64,000 nt of DNA from Brevibacterium sp. UMB1308A (GTDB lineage: Bacteria > Actinomycetota > Actinomycetes > Actinomycetales > Brevibacteriaceae), in NCBI RefSeq assembly GCF_030230605.1, contig NZ_JASPDO010000004.1:62001-126000 (forward strand), written 5' to 3'. Made by a program: the position numbers and the translations under genes. Positions 1-9,368 of this stretch are shown in pieces; within the stretch, counting starts at the first letter, position 1; each line of letters begins with the position of its first letter. The notes below the pieces were generated by a model, which saw only the letters and a program-made list of their open reading frames with translations, was not told the DNA's origin and ran no database searches.

Positions 1-710
1 CGGTCATCCACGTCTCCAGGAGAGTACTTCCACAGTTTGTCTTCGCGGCTTAAGCGTTTAGCGAGACGTTGGTACTGTTCTTCCTGGGATACCGTCAGCA
101 TGATCTTGACAACAGCTGTTCCCGATTGGACCAAGCCCTGCTCAAACTGACGGATCTCTTCATAGCGACCCTGCCACACTGATTCGGACGCCAAGTTGTG
201 CATGCGCACTGCCAGAATGTCTTCGTAGTGGGAGCGGTCGAAAACTCCGATTTGGCCGTGCTCCGGGAGCTTCTTCTTGATCCTCCACAGGAAGTGATGC
301 TGCTTTTCTTCTTCCGTTGGAACACCAAATGATGCGATTGACACGCCGTGCGGACTCAAGACTCCTGCAACGTGGTTCACGATTCCACCCTTGCCGGCCG
401 TGTCCCGCCCCTGGATGACTACCAGGAGGCTTCGCTCGACTCCGGTTTTCGCATTCGCGTACAGCCGCTCTTGCAGATCGCTCAAAACCTCACTGTCGGC
501 ACCTCGGGCTGTTTTTCCTTGGTCCTTGTTGCCACTGAACCCGGGTTTAGCCGTGGGGTCGATAGCATCGAACGAAGCGCCGCGCTTCCACCGCAACATC
601 TGAACCAGTTCCGCAGGTGACGCTTGATCGACTTCATCAGCGAGCTTGGGCGAAAGAGCCGGTTCGACGCTGTGAGCCGGTTCCACGATCGGATCGTTGT
701 TGAGTTTCAT
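1..710 (-). CDS. Polyphosphate kinase 2 (PPK2 family, class III-like), partial
   Basis: The gene runs off the window start, so only the first ~236 codons are present. PPK2 enzymes move phosphate between polyphosphate and nucleotides in the cytoplasm. Visible are the Walker A-like GRDTAGKGG near residue 106 and the Walker B-like FDRSHYEDIL near residue 160. The SHYED form is typical of the class II/III group that can phosphorylate AMP or ADP, and differs from the SWYNRAG form of the second PPK2 in this window. The N-terminal ~90 residues are acidic and poorly conserved. ATG at 710 overlaps the stop of the upstream zapE-like gene (ATGA), implying translational coupling. Family assignment is firm, subclass less so. 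Confidence 0.85.
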   Translation of the reverse strand, partial: MKLNNDPIVEPAHSVEPALSPKLADEVDQASPAELVQMLRWKRGASFDAIDPTAKPGFSGNKDQGKTARGADSEVLSDLQERLYANAKTGVERSLLVVIQGRDTAGKGGIVNHVAGVLSPHGVSIASFGVPTEEEKQHHFLWRIKKKLPEHGQIGVFDRSHYEDILAVRMHNLASESVWQGRYEEIRQFEQGLVQSGTAVVKIMLTVSQEEQYQRLAKRLSREDKLWKYSPGDVDD

Positions 711-1714
711 CGTTCCTCACCTGTAGCCAGAGCGGTCAAACGCGACAAGCAACGCATGTACTTCTTGCGGTATCCCCCACCCAGCATGTCTTCGGTAAAA
801 ATTTTGTCGAGGCGCACACCCGAATTGTGAATCGCCACACCGCGGTCATACATGCGGTCGACAAGAGCAACAAAGCGGAGTGCCACCGATTCATTCTCGA
901 TCGTGTGTACGTCCAGCCATGCGACAGCATCGATATCGTCTAGGAGCAGGCGGTAGCGCGATGGGTGCACGCGTGGAAGGTGTTCCATGAGTTGATCAAA
1001 CTCATCACACGCGATCGTGCCAGAGAAGCCCTGAGCTACGGCTTGTAGTTCGTCGTTCGACACAGGCTCGGGAGGATTCGGGATTCCGCGGTGACGGTAG
1101 TCGTCTCCGTCAATACTGAGAACCTCAAATTGATCGGCCAGCGCTTGAATTTCGCGCAAAAAGTCTTGCGCGGCGAAACGTCCCTGTCCCAACGCTCCCG
1201 GCAAGGTGTTGGAGGTGGCCACAATTTTCACACCCGCGTCGGTGAGCTCTCGCATGAGGCGACTCATCATGACTGTGTCGCCCGGGTCATCAAGCTCGAA
1301 TTCGTCGACGCACACGAGCTTGCACTGCGACAGATCAGCAGCTGCTTGTTTGAAACCTAGAGCACCAATGAGGTTGGTGTATTCCACGAACGTTCCAAAC
1401 GCGGCCGGCTTTTCTGACCGGTGCCACGCGGAAGCCAACAGGTGGGTCTTACCCACACCGTAACCACCGTCCAAGTACAGCCCCTTCGCTGAGCTGTCGG
1501 ACTTCCCTAGCATCTTCTTAAAAATGCTCTTCTTGGTGCTCTTGTCCGTAAACGCCTGGAGCGCATCACGTGCTTTTGCCTGTGACGGTTGTGTGGGGTC
1601 CGGTTTATAGGACTCAAACGACACGTCTTCAAAATGTGGCGGTGGAACCAGCTGAGCAATTAGTTCGTGGGGGCTGATGCTGGGAGAACGATCTACGAGG
1701 TGTACTGAAGTCAC
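707..1714 (-). CDS. zapE: AFG1/ZapE-family ATPase
   Basis: AAA-type ATPase of the AFG1/ZapE family; in E. coli ZapE associates with the division ring, and mitochondrial AFG1 assists protein turnover. Walker A GGYGVGKT lies at residues 83-90 and Walker B LVCVDEFEL around 133-141. At 335 residues the length is usual for actinobacterial members. The start is GTG at 1714, giving an N terminus MTSVHLVDRS. It is followed with a 4-base overlap by the PPK2 gene, so the two are co-transcribed. The role in this organism is inferred from the family only. Confidence 0.85.
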   Translation of the reverse strand: MTSVHLVDRSPSISPHELIAQLVPPPHFEDVSFESYKPDPTQPSQAKARDALQAFTDKSTKKSIFKKMLGKSDSSAKGLYLDGGYGVGKTHLLASAWHRSEKPAAFGTFVEYTNLIGALGFKQAAADLSQCKLVCVDEFELDDPGDTVMMSRLMRELTDAGVKIVATSNTLPGALGQGRFAAQDFLREIQALADQFEVLSIDGDDYRHRGIPNPPEPVSNDELQAVAQGFSGTIACDEFDQLMEHLPRVHPSRYRLLLDDIDAVAWLDVHTIENESVALRFVALVDRMYDRGVAIHNSGVRLDKIFTEDMLGGGYRKKYMRCLSRLTALATGEER

Positions 1715-1735
1715 AATCGCTAAGTCTAACCGGGG

Positions 1736-2671
1736 CTACGAGAAGTCAAAGCCCAAACGGCCAAGCGCTTTGGGGTCGCGTTGCCAGTCTTTAGCCACCT
1801 TGACATGGAGGCTCAAAAAAACGGGCGTACCCAACAATGCTTCGATCCCCTGCCTGGCCTGAGACCCGATCTGTTTCAAACGAGCCCCCTTCCGCCCAAT
1901 AATGATGGCCTTCTGACTGTCGCGTTCAACATACAGGTTCACGTGTACATCGACCAGAGGCTTGTCTTCCGGGCGGTCTTCGCGCGGAATCATCTCCTCG
2001 ACTTGAACGGCCAAAGAGTGGGGCAATTCTTCGCGGATTCCCTCTAACGCAGCCTCACGCACGAGCTCAGCAATCAGCACGGACTCAGGTTCGTCCGTAA
2101 TGTCTCCGTCCGGGTACAGCGGCGGACTTTCCGGCAAGTACTTAGCCAAAACCTGATCGACCGTATCCACTTGGAATCCGTCCACCGCGGAAACTGGGAC
2201 GACCTCGGCGAAGTCCCCCAACTCATTGACAGCGGTGAGTGCCTCAACCACGTGCCCTTTGGGAACGGTGTCCGTTTTCGTCACGATCGCAACCACGGGA
2301 GTCTTGCGCGCGATCATCTCCAGCTGCTCTGCGATGTACCGGTCCCCCGGCCCAATCTTTTCATTGGCAGGCAGACAAAACCCGATCACATCGACTTCAG
2401 CCAGCGTCGAAGCCACCAGGTCATTAAGTCGGGACCCCAAAAGCGTCCGAGGTCGGTGTAGGCCCGGCGTGTCAACGACGATCAGCTGGTGGTTGTCCCT
2501 GTGAACAACTCCACGGATCGTGTGGCGAGTAGTCTGGGGCTTGTTTGAGGTAATCGCAACCTTGGTGCCTACAAGCGCATTTGTCAGCGTGGACTTTCCC
2601 GTGTTGGGTCGGCCCACAAAACATGCGAACCCGGCCCGAAAGTCACTAGGCACTTCACGAAACAGACTCAT
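1736..2671 (-). CDS. era: GTPase Era, 30S ribosome assembly factor
   Basis: Era binds the 3' end of 16S rRNA and assists maturation of the small subunit. The sequence shows G1 GRPNTGKST at residues 20-28, G3 DTPG at 67-70, G4 TKTD near 131, and a C-terminal KH RNA-binding domain with the GRKG-containing loop near residue 258. The 311-residue length is normal. The gene overlaps the end of the upstream HlyC/CorC gene by 17 bases and is the last of the ybeY-hlyC-era run, a conserved rRNA-maturation cluster. A copy of the dispersed decamer (2199-2208) lies inside it, read as AEVV. Confidence 0.97.
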   Translation of the reverse strand: MSLFREVPSDFRAGFACFVGRPNTGKSTLTNALVGTKVAITSNKPQTTRHTIRGVVHRDNHQLIVVDTPGLHRPRTLLGSRLNDLVASTLAEVDVIGFCLPANEKIGPGDRYIAEQLEMIARKTPVVAIVTKTDTVPKGHVVEALTAVNELGDFAEVVPVSAVDGFQVDTVDQVLAKYLPESPPLYPDGDITDEPESVLIAELVREAALEGIREELPHSLAVQVEEMIPREDRPEDKPLVDVHVNLYVERDSQKAIIIGRKGARLKQIGSQARQGIEALLGTPVFLSLHVKVAKDWQRDPKALGRLGFDFS

Positions 2672-3932
2672 CTGGTTCCTCGATTCTCTTCACAATCACA
2701 TGGTGGACGCGGTGACGTCGCCCCTGCCCGGGTTCAGCCTCAATGCTCAAGCCCGCGCATTCAGCCCGCGAGCCTTCGATAGGCACTTTTCCAATCAGCG
2801 TAGTCAAAAGCCCACCCACGGAACTGACGTCGTCTTCATCAATCCGGACATCGAAAAACTCCGCGAGGTCGTCGATGAGCATGCGCGTGTCTACTCGGTA
2901 CACGCCAGGCTCGATCTCAACGATTTCATCGTCTTCCGAGTCATACTCGTCAGCAATCTCTCCCACGATCTCTTCCACAATGTCTTCGATCGTGATGATC
3001 CCGGCAGTGCCCCCGTACTCGTCAACGACAACAGCCACGTGAGTGGCTTCATGTTGCATTTCGCGCAACAAATCCGCAACCGGTTTCGTTTCGGGAACAT
3101 ACGGAACCTTCCGCGCTAAGGTAGCTGCTTGCGTATCAGCTGCGTCAGGATCCATGTACAACTTACGTGAGACGTCCTTGAGGTAGAGCACTCCGGTCAT
3201 CTCATCGATATCGCCGTTGACCACCGGTATACGACTAAACCCGGAACGGAAAAACAGGCTGAGAGACTGGCCCAAAGTGTCGTTCGCGTCAATCGTCACG
3301 ACATCGGTGCGGGGCACCATCACCTTGTACGTTCGCGTATCGCTCAAGTTGAAAATGCGGCCGATCATGTCGCGTTCGTCATCGTCGATGATGTTGCCAG
3401 CACTCGCCCGTTCAACCAAGTCACGGAGCTGCTCTTGAGTCACAAAAGGCCCGTCGCGGTACACCCGGTCCGGGGTGAGCATGTTGCCCAACCACACCAG
3501 GACACGCGCAAGTGGTCCAAGCATCGTGCGCAGACCGGCAACTGGGCCCGCGAGAGCCAAAGTGACGGGGAGCGAACGACGACGCCCAATCGTACGCGGG
3601 GACACTCCCGCGATCACGAAAATGGCCACGCTTCCCATCAGAGCTGCAAGCACCATACTCTTCCAGTTAGCGCCCAGAACTTCGACAAAGCCCCACACGA
3701 TGAACACCACAGCGTTCGCTTCAAAAAGCTGGCGGACGAACGTGATCACATTGATGTGGGTGGGTAGATCACGCACAACCTTCAACGCACGTTCGCCACC
3801 ACGCCTACCGTCCTCAGCGGCATCGTGAACTTCGTGGTGAGACACCACGCTGAACGCCGAATCAGCGGCAGCGAGAACGGATGCGAGCAGAACGCACACC
3901 ACTGCAACCGCAAAATAGATAAAAACGTCCAC
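2655..3932 (-). CDS. CNNM/HlyC-CorC family transporter with CBS domains
   Basis: Membrane protein of the DUF21 (CNNM) plus CBS-pair plus CorC_HlyC architecture, implicated in divalent cation (Mg/Co) transport or efflux; the old name hemolysin is misleading. The N-terminal ~170 residues carry about three or four hydrophobic helices, starting with FIYFAVAVVCVLLASVLAAA. A CBS pair follows at about 205-330, and a C-terminal transporter-associated domain begins near the YDSEDDEIVEIEPG segment. The length of 425 residues is typical. It sits three bases after ybeY and overlaps era, an arrangement conserved in actinobacteria. Confidence 0.9.
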   Translation of the reverse strand: MDVFIYFAVAVVCVLLASVLAAADSAFSVVSHHEVHDAAEDGRRGGERALKVVRDLPTHINVITFVRQLFEANAVVFIVWGFVEVLGANWKSMVLAALMGSVAIFVIAGVSPRTIGRRRSLPVTLALAGPVAGLRTMLGPLARVLVWLGNMLTPDRVYRDGPFVTQEQLRDLVERASAGNIIDDDERDMIGRIFNLSDTRTYKVMVPRTDVVTIDANDTLGQSLSLFFRSGFSRIPVVNGDIDEMTGVLYLKDVSRKLYMDPDAADTQAATLARKVPYVPETKPVADLLREMQHEATHVAVVVDEYGGTAGIITIEDIVEEIVGEIADEYDSEDDEIVEIEPGVYRVDTRMLIDDLAEFFDVRIDEDDVSSVGGLLTTLIGKVPIEGSRAECAGLSIEAEPGQGRRHRVHHVIVKRIEEPDESVS

Positions 3933-3935
3933 GGT

Positions 3936-4415
3936 TTACTCTTCTGTTGGTTCGGGAACGTGCGTACGGCCGGGTTCGATCTGAGCGAACCACATGAGCA
4001 ACAGTTTTCTTTGCAGCGCAAACATTTCGGCTTTCTGGTCTGGCTCGCCGTGGTCGTAGCCCAGTAAATGCAAAATCCCGTGGACTGTGAGCAAGTAAAT
4101 TTCGTCGCTCATGGAGTGTCCGGCAGCAACGGATTGCTCTGCAGCCACCGATGGGCTGATCACAATGTCACCCAGCACACCCGGTTCGTCGTGCCCCGGT
4201 TTGAGTTCGTCCATAGGAAACGACATCACATCGGTTGTTCCCGGTAGCCCCATCCAGGCTTCGTGCAGTTCGCTCATCACCTCGTCGCTGATAAAGCGAA
4301 TAGAAAGCTCAACGGCCGGGTGAACGTTCAGAGTGTCAAGGGCAAACCGCGCGCATTCCTGCACTCGCTCCAACTCAACTGGGAGTTCGGTTTCATTGCC
4401 CAGTTCGATACTCAT
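3936..4415 (-). CDS. ybeY: Endoribonuclease YbeY, rRNA maturation factor
   Basis: YbeY is a zinc-dependent endoribonuclease involved in 16S rRNA 3'-end maturation and ribosome quality control. The signature HGILHLLGYDH is at residues 112-122, supplying the three zinc-binding histidines. At 159 residues it is full length. Its ATG (4415) overlaps the phoH stop codon (ATGA), and it is followed closely by the HlyC/CorC gene, matching the conserved phoH-ybeY-hlyC-era operon. Confidence 0.96.
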   Translation of the reverse strand: MSIELGNETELPVELERVQECARFALDTLNVHPAVELSIRFISDEVMSELHEAWMGLPGTTDVMSFPMDELKPGHDEPGVLGDIVISPSVAAEQSVAAGHSMSDEIYLLTVHGILHLLGYDHGEPDQKAEMFALQRKLLLMWFAQIEPGRTHVPEPTEE

Positions 4416-5350
4416 GCCCCACCACCCGGCTGTGAGTCGTATGCGTCAACGATTTTGCTTACCAACGGGTGCCTGACCACGTCTTTACTGGTGAGGTTGA
4501 AGAAGCAGATGTCGTCGACATCTTTGAGGATGTTCGCCACAATCCTCAGGCCACTGGGGGTCGAGCCGGGCAAGTCAATTTGGCTGATGTCTCCCGTTAC
4601 CACCATGCGCGATTGGAAGCCCAGGCGGGTGAGAAACATTTTCATCTGTTCGGGCGTGGTGTTTTGAGCTTCGTCCAAAATAATGAACGCGTCGTTCAGC
4701 GTGCGACCACGCATGTACGCAAGCGGCGCGACCTCAATAATGCCGGACTCTAAAAGCCCTTTGATGCGTTCAGGTTCGACCATGTCGTGCAACGCGTCAT
4801 ACAGCGGGCGCACATACGGGTCAATCTTTTCATCCAGGGTTCCCGGCAAGAACCCCAGCTTCTCCCCCGCCTCCACGGCCGGGCGCGTCAGAATGATGCG
4901 CTTGACGTCACCTCGGCTCAGGGCATTCACCGCCATGGCCATGGCCAAATACGTCTTTCCGGTACCCGCCGGCCCAATCCCAAACGTGATGGTGTGCTTG
5001 CGGATCGCGTTGACATATTCGTGTTGCCCAAAAGTCTTGGGACGTACCGTGCGACCCCGATGCGACACCACGTTGTCGGTGAGGACTTGGGCGGGTTCAG
5101 CGTGCTCCATTCCGTGAACTTGCTCAACAGTCCCCGAGGTCACCTGCTGCCCCGCAGCCACCAAGCGCTTGAGCTGCCCCACGGTTTTAACAACCGCATC
5201 GACATTTGCCTGTGGCCCGCGAATCCTTAAGCCCCTGTCGCGAGCCAAAATGTCGACTGAGGGTTCTAAACGTTCGAGCGTTTTGAGATTGGAATCTGCC
5301 GGGCCAAGAAGTGCAACAGGGTCAATCGAATCGGGAATCGTCAGTTGCAC
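4412..5350 (-). CDS. PhoH family protein (PhoH-like ATPase)
   Basis: Cytoplasmic P-loop ATPase of the PhoH family, often paired with YbeY and thought to act on RNA. Walker A GPAGTGKT is at residues 126-133 and a Walker B with DEAQN near residue 225. The N-terminal ~100 residues form the KH-like part usual in PhoH/YbeY operons. The start is GTG at 5350, giving MQLTIPDSID; no earlier in-frame start fits better. Its exact biochemical role is not settled even in model organisms. Confidence 0.92.
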   Translation of the reverse strand: MQLTIPDSIDPVALLGPADSNLKTLERLEPSVDILARDRGLRIRGPQANVDAVVKTVGQLKRLVAAGQQVTSGTVEQVHGMEHAEPAQVLTDNVVSHRGRTVRPKTFGQHEYVNAIRKHTITFGIGPAGTGKTYLAMAMAVNALSRGDVKRIILTRPAVEAGEKLGFLPGTLDEKIDPYVRPLYDALHDMVEPERIKGLLESGIIEVAPLAYMRGRTLNDAFIILDEAQNTTPEQMKMFLTRLGFQSRMVVTGDISQIDLPGSTPSGLRIVANILKDVDDICFFNLTSKDVVRHPLVSKIVDAYDSQPGGGA

Positions 5351-5408
5351 AGTGGGTGCGGTTTCCAGAATGTGTCCTTTCCTTGAGCTATCACCAGTCT
5401 AGCCCGGG

Positions 5409-6188
5409 TTACTTCCATCGCCCCAACAGCGTCTGCACAATCGCCAAGGCCACAGGACCTGCAGTTGAGGCCCGCAAAATCGTGGGACCTAAAACGGCCG
5501 TCCGGGCACCAGCTGACACCAGCGCGTCGATTTCTGCAGGCGTGATCCCACCTTCCGGTCCCACGATCACCACAATCTGTGCGATGTCTCCGTGGGTAGT
5601 GTTCCCCTGGGTAGTGTTCCCCTGCCCGAGGTCGTTCACCGCTTCCGTAAGTCCGGTGGATTCCGTTTCGTCCAGGACGATCACACGTGAAGTGGGGGTC
5701 ACCAGTTGGGTAACAGCAGTTCCGCGGATCAGCTCACCCAGTTCGGGCACCCGGGCGCGCCGGGCCTGCAACGTGGCAGCGGTGAGAACATTGCTCCATT
5801 TAGCGGCCATTTTGTGAGCTTTTTTGGCCGGCCAGTCGGCGATGCTGCGTTGCGCAGCCCACGGAATCACAGCGTCCACGCCCACTTCTGTGGCAGCTTC
5901 GATCGCTTGGATGTCCCGGTCGTTCTTGGCAAGGGCTTGCACAAGAACCAGCCGAGGTCGTTGCTGGGGTTCTTTTGTCACCTCGGTGACGCTTAACGTC
6001 ACTGACTCCGAGGTGCCTTCCTGGATCGTTCCCCGCAGGCGCACCCCGGTGCCGTCGATGAGTTCGAGTTCTTCTCCGGCACCCATGCGGCGCACGCGCA
6101 CTGCGTGGCCGGCGACCTCGGGACCCACCGTGATAGACCCCGCGGCGCCTGCCAAGGGGGTCTGGGTGAGGAAAACCGGAAGCGTCAC
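5409..6188 (-). CDS. rsmE: 16S rRNA (uracil(1498)-N3)-methyltransferase
   Basis: SPOUT-class methyltransferase that modifies U1498 of 16S rRNA with S-adenosylmethionine. The knotted C-terminal SAM-binding core is seen in [16 protein letters not shown] around residues 203-218. The N-terminal PUA-like part includes the [10 protein letters not shown] stretch. The start is GTG at 6188, overlapping the dnaJ stop (GTGA). A short tandem duplication gives [11 protein letters not shown] near residue 190, just before the SAM-binding knot and next to a copy of the dispersed decamer. This inserted loop is probably tolerated, because the motifs on both sides are intact. Confidence 0.93.
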   Translation of the reverse strand: MTLPVFLTQTPLAGAAGSITVGPEVAGHAVRVRRMGAGEELELIDGTGVRLRGTIQEGTSESVTLSVTEVTKEPQQRPRLVLVQALAKNDRDIQAIEAATEVGVDAVIPWAAQRSIADWPAKKAHKMAAKWSNVLTAATLQARRARVPELGELIRGTAVTQLVTPTSRVIVLDETESTGLTEAVNDLGQGNTTQGNTTHGDIAQIVVIVGPEGGITPAEIDALVSAGARTAVLGPTILRASTAGPVALAIVQTLLGRWK

Positions 6189-7291
6189 AGGTTGAACCGG
6201 TCCCGCAGACGGCTAAATGGTCCACGGTGGTGGTTGCCCAGTTTGACGTCTGGAGTGGTTTCGCCACGTATTTGGGCAAGCTGTTCCAGCAGCTCACGCT
6301 GTTTTGCGTCGAGTTTGGACGGCACTTCGACGTTGACGGTGACCAACAGGTCACCGCGGGAAGAGCGACGCAAGCGGCCAACTCCCAGCCCGGTCAGAGT
6401 TTCCGTAGTGCCCACTTGGGTTCCCGGTGCGATCTCAAGTTCGCGTTCACCGTCAAAAGTTTCCAAGCTGATGGTGGTTCCCAGGGCTGCAGCGGTCATT
6501 GGGATCGTGACTGTTGCACGCAGGTCGTCGCCATCGCGAGTGAACACCGGGTGTTCGCGGATGGCCACTTCGAGGTGCAAATCACCTGCAGGTCCACCAC
6601 CGGGCCCAACTTCGCCACGGCCGGACAGCAGAATCCGGGTTCCGTCTTTGACACCTGCTGGGATTTTGACTGACAAGGTTTCTTCTGCGCGCACGCGACC
6701 GTCACCGTTACACGACTGGCACGGGTCAGCAATGATGGTGCCGTAACCACCGCAGTTGTTGCACGGCTGGTTGGTGACCATCTGTCCCATGAGTGTGCGG
6801 GTCATGCGTTGCACGGAACCGGCTCCCTTACACAGCGAACAGGTCTGGGGCGAGGTCCCAGGGCGCGTTCCGTCACCGTGGCACGTATCGCACAGTTTGG
6901 CGGTGACAATCGAGATGTCTTCCGTTCCACCAAAAACCGCGGTCTTGAGGTCGATCGACACGCCCACCAGCGCATCGCGGCCGGGGCGCTTACGTGACGC
7001 GGGCCCAGGATGTGCACCTCCGCCACCGCCGAAGAACGCGTCAAATATGTCCGAGAAGCCACCGAACCCTGACGCACCTGGCTGGCCGTATTCGCCACCA
7101 CCGGCGTCGTAGTTGCGTCGCTTCTGTGGATCAGACAGGACGTCATAGGCAACCGAGACCGCTTTAAATTCATCGTCGTGGCCAGGGTTGACATCCGGGT
7201 GGTACTTACGTGCGAGCTTGCGGTAGGCCTTTTTAATCTCCTCAGCACTCGCGTCGCGGGAAACACCCAGGGTTTCGTAGTGATCGCTCAC
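6185..7291 (-). CDS. dnaJ: Chaperone DnaJ (Hsp40)
   Basis: Co-chaperone that delivers substrates to DnaK and stimulates its ATPase. The J domain shows HPD within YHPDVNPGH; a Gly/Phe-rich linker follows. Then come four zinc-binding repeats [24 protein letters not shown] and CQSCNGDG, and the C-terminal substrate-binding domains. I prefer the GTG start at 7291 ([10 protein letters not shown], 368 residues), because an AGGAC Shine-Dalgarno lies five bases upstream; an in-frame ATG at 7303 is the alternative. It lies directly after hrcA, the usual hrcA-dnaJ2 pair, so it is expected to share the HrcA heat-shock control. Confidence 0.96.
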   Translation of the reverse strand: MSDHYETLGVSRDASAEEIKKAYRKLARKYHPDVNPGHDDEFKAVSVAYDVLSDPQKRRNYDAGGGEYGQPGASGFGGFSDIFDAFFGGGGGAHPGPASRKRPGRDALVGVSIDLKTAVFGGTEDISIVTAKLCDTCHGDGTRPGTSPQTCSLCKGAGSVQRMTRTLMGQMVTNQPCNNCGGYGTIIADPCQSCNGDGRVRAEETLSVKIPAGVKDGTRILLSGRGEVGPGGGPAGDLHLEVAIREHPVFTRDGDDLRATVTIPMTAAALGTTISLETFDGERELEIAPGTQVGTTETLTGLGVGRLRRSSRGDLLVTVNVEVPSKLDAKQRELLEQLAQIRGETTPDVKLGNHHRGPFSRLRDRFNL

Positions 7292-7322
7292 GTGTGTCCT
7301 CATCTAGTTGTGGGTTGAAAAT

Positions 7323-8324
7323 CTACTTGTCCAAAATGACCGTAATGTAACGCGAAACCGCGCGCACGGCCGCAATCGTTGTGGGGTAGTCCATGCGGGT
7401 GGGTCCCAGCACGGCTAGGGAGGCGCGGGAGTCCTCGGATCCGTAGTTACTGGCAATGACCGAGGTCGTTGCCAAGGACTCAGGGTTTTCGTGCCCAATG
7501 CTCACGCTGACGCCATCAGCGCTCATGTGGGCGAGCAGCTTGAGCAGAACCACCTGCTCTTCGAACGCTTCCAGAAGCGGGGCAACATGCTCATAAATCC
7601 CGCCCGAGGAGCGTGCAAGGTTGGCTGTTCCTGCCATCACCAACCGCTCTTGCCTGCGACCCGAGGCCAACTCGGCAACGACCTCGGCGACGGCTGCCGC
7701 GGGAGCGGCCAGCGCAACGGGAACGTCCAGAACACTCAGCGCCGGGGCGACATCGTCTAACGCCCGCCCGTCCAGCACGCTGTTAAATAGCGTGCGCAGA
7801 GTACCGAGCTCAAAGTCGTCAATGGTCGTTCGCATTTCCACAATGCGCTGATCCACCTGACCGGAGTCGGTAATGAACACCACGAGCAGACGGTTGCCAC
7901 CTAAGTCCACGAGTTCGAGGTGGCGAAACTTCTCGCGGGAACGCACCGGATACTGGATCACGGCCACTTGCGAAGTGAGATCCGCAAGTAGCCGCACTGT
8001 ACGTTCCAGCATGTCTTCAATATCGACAGGGTGAGACAGAATCCGAGTAATCGCTCTGCGTTCCGCAGCCGACAGCGGCTTAATTTCGTCGATCGTATCC
8101 ACGAACTTGCGGTAGCCCTTGTCGGTAGGAATCCGACCGGCAGACGTGTGTGGTTGAGCGATGAGACCTTGTGCTTCCAACGCGGCCATGTCGTTGCGAA
8201 TCGTGGCCGGCGAAACACCCAAACTGTGGCGCTCGACCAACGCTTTTGAGCCCACTGGTTCCTTGGTCTCAACGTAGTCTTCGACGATTGCGCGCAAGAC
8301 ACGACTTCGCCGATCGTCGTTCAC
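7323..8324 (-). CDS. hrcA: Heat-inducible transcription repressor HrcA
   Basis: HrcA represses class I heat-shock genes by binding CIRCE operators and is kept active by GroEL. The N-terminal winged helix (residues ~1-75) includes RHSLGVSPATIRNDMAALE and HTSAGRIPTDKGYR. The central GAF-like and dimerisation parts follow, and the 333-residue length is normal. A CIRCE operator lies 15 bases upstream of the ATG (8339-8363), so the hrcA-dnaJ operon should be autoregulated. The gene carries two copies of the dispersed decamer in opposite orientations and different phases (7460 and 7678). Confidence 0.96.
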   Translation of the reverse strand: MNDDRRSRVLRAIVEDYVETKEPVGSKALVERHSLGVSPATIRNDMAALEAQGLIAQPHTSAGRIPTDKGYRKFVDTIDEIKPLSAAERRAITRILSHPVDIEDMLERTVRLLADLTSQVAVIQYPVRSREKFRHLELVDLGGNRLLVVFITDSGQVDQRIVEMRTTIDDFELGTLRTLFNSVLDGRALDDVAPALSVLDVPVALAAPAAAVAEVVAELASGRRQERLVMAGTANLARSSGGIYEHVAPLLEAFEEQVVLLKLLAHMSADGVSVSIGHENPESLATTSVIASNYGSEDSRASLAVLGPTRMDYPTTIAAVRAVSRYITVILDK

Positions 8325-8338
8325 GGATCCCCCTCCAC

Positions 8339-8363
8339 TGGCACTCTAGGTCGTCGAGTGCCA
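8339..8363 (-). promoter_or_regulatory. CIRCE operator (HrcA binding site)
   Basis: Inverted repeat TGGCACTC-N9-GAGTGCCA just upstream of hrcA. The known CIRCE consensus is TTAGCACTC-N9-GAGTGCTAA; the spacer is exactly nine bases and the inner GCACTC/GAGTGC arms match perfectly. Its position supports HrcA autorepression of hrcA-dnaJ. The site also faces the divergent DUF3097 gene about 50 bases away. Confidence 0.9.
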
Positions 8364-8412
8364 ATTCTACGCCGGGGTGACAGCGGAACCAAACGCCCTC
8401 TAGGGTAATGGG

Positions 8413-9261
8413 GTGATGAACTACGGATCAGACGTGTTATCCGGCGGGCCACGTTCCCACCGACGCCCCACTTCCCGGAAGGTACCGGCCAAACGCGGCC
8501 TGGTCGTTGAGGAAGTGAGCACCGGGTTCGTGGGCGCAATTCTGGGAGTCGAAAAGGCCCCTGGCGGGTTTGCGGTACGGCTCGAAGACCGCAACGGTCA
8601 CGTGCAAAGCTTCCCGCTGGGCCCAGGGTTCTGGATCGACGGTAAACCAGTCGAACTCACCCGCCCCACAGCCACCACGCCCACGCGACCCCAGCGGACC
8701 GCCTCGGGCTCTGTGGCCGTTCCCGGCGCCCGCGCCCGCGTGGCACGCGGCTCCCGTATCTGGGTGGAGGGAAAGCACGACGCGCAACTCGTCGAAAAAA
8801 TCTGGGGTGACGACCTGCGCATCGAAGGCGTCGTCGTCGAAGAACTGGGCGGACTGGATGATCTAGAAGAGAAGCTGGCACAGTTCCAACCGGACACTTC
8901 TCATCGCGTGGGCGTTTTGGCCGACCACATCGTGTCCGGTTCAAAAGAAACCCGCATCGCCCAACGCGTGCAGGAACGCTTCGGGCCGGTTGTTCACGTG
9001 ATCGGGCACTCGTTCATCGACATATGGCAAGCCGTCAAACCACAGTGCGTGGGCATCCCCGAATGGCCAACCGTGCCACGTGGTGAAGACTGGAAAACTG
9101 GCGTGTGCCGCAGGTTGGGGTGGCCATACGAACAGCCCGGTGACACCGGACGCGCGTGGGCACACATTCTGTCCCGAGTGAACACGATCGCCGACCTCGA
9201 CCACTCGCTGTCTGGGCGAGTCGAAGAACTTATCGACTTTGTCACCGTGGACCCCAGCTAG
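8413..9261 (+). CDS. DUF3097 family protein
   Basis: Conserved actinobacterial protein of unknown function, matched by its overall organisation: a basic N terminus, a beta-rich segment with FPLGPGFWIDGKPVEL, then a Toprim-like half with RIWVEGKHDAQLVEKIWGDDL. The C terminus contains a segment beginning HVIGHSFIDIWQAVKP. It carries no signal peptide or membrane helix. The start is GTG at 8413 or the adjacent ATG at 8416. It is divergent from hrcA, as in other actinobacteria. The Toprim-like WVEGKHD segment suggests a nucleic-acid role, but that is inference. Confidence 0.8.
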   Translation: MMNYGSDVLSGGPRSHRRPTSRKVPAKRGLVVEEVSTGFVGAILGVEKAPGGFAVRLEDRNGHVQSFPLGPGFWIDGKPVELTRPTATTPTRPQRTASGSVAVPGARARVARGSRIWVEGKHDAQLVEKIWGDDLRIEGVVVEELGGLDDLEEKLAQFQPDTSHRVGVLADHIVSGSKETRIAQRVQERFGPVVHVIGHSFIDIWQAVKPQCVGIPEWPTVPRGEDWKTGVCRRLGWPYEQPGDTGRAWAHILSRVNTIADLDHSLSGRVEELIDFVTVDPS

Positions 9262-9368
9262 TCGACATTTATGACACCAAATGGAGGGATTCCCCCCAGG
9301 TCGCCTTCACATTTACGCAGGTAACGTAGATACTGAAAAAGAGACTGTTCTCATCCTCAAGGAGAAAA

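Noticed and set aside
8347..8356. CTAGGTCGTC in the CIRCE spacer as another decamer copy
   Set aside because: Two mismatches to CCGAGGTCGT; not counted.
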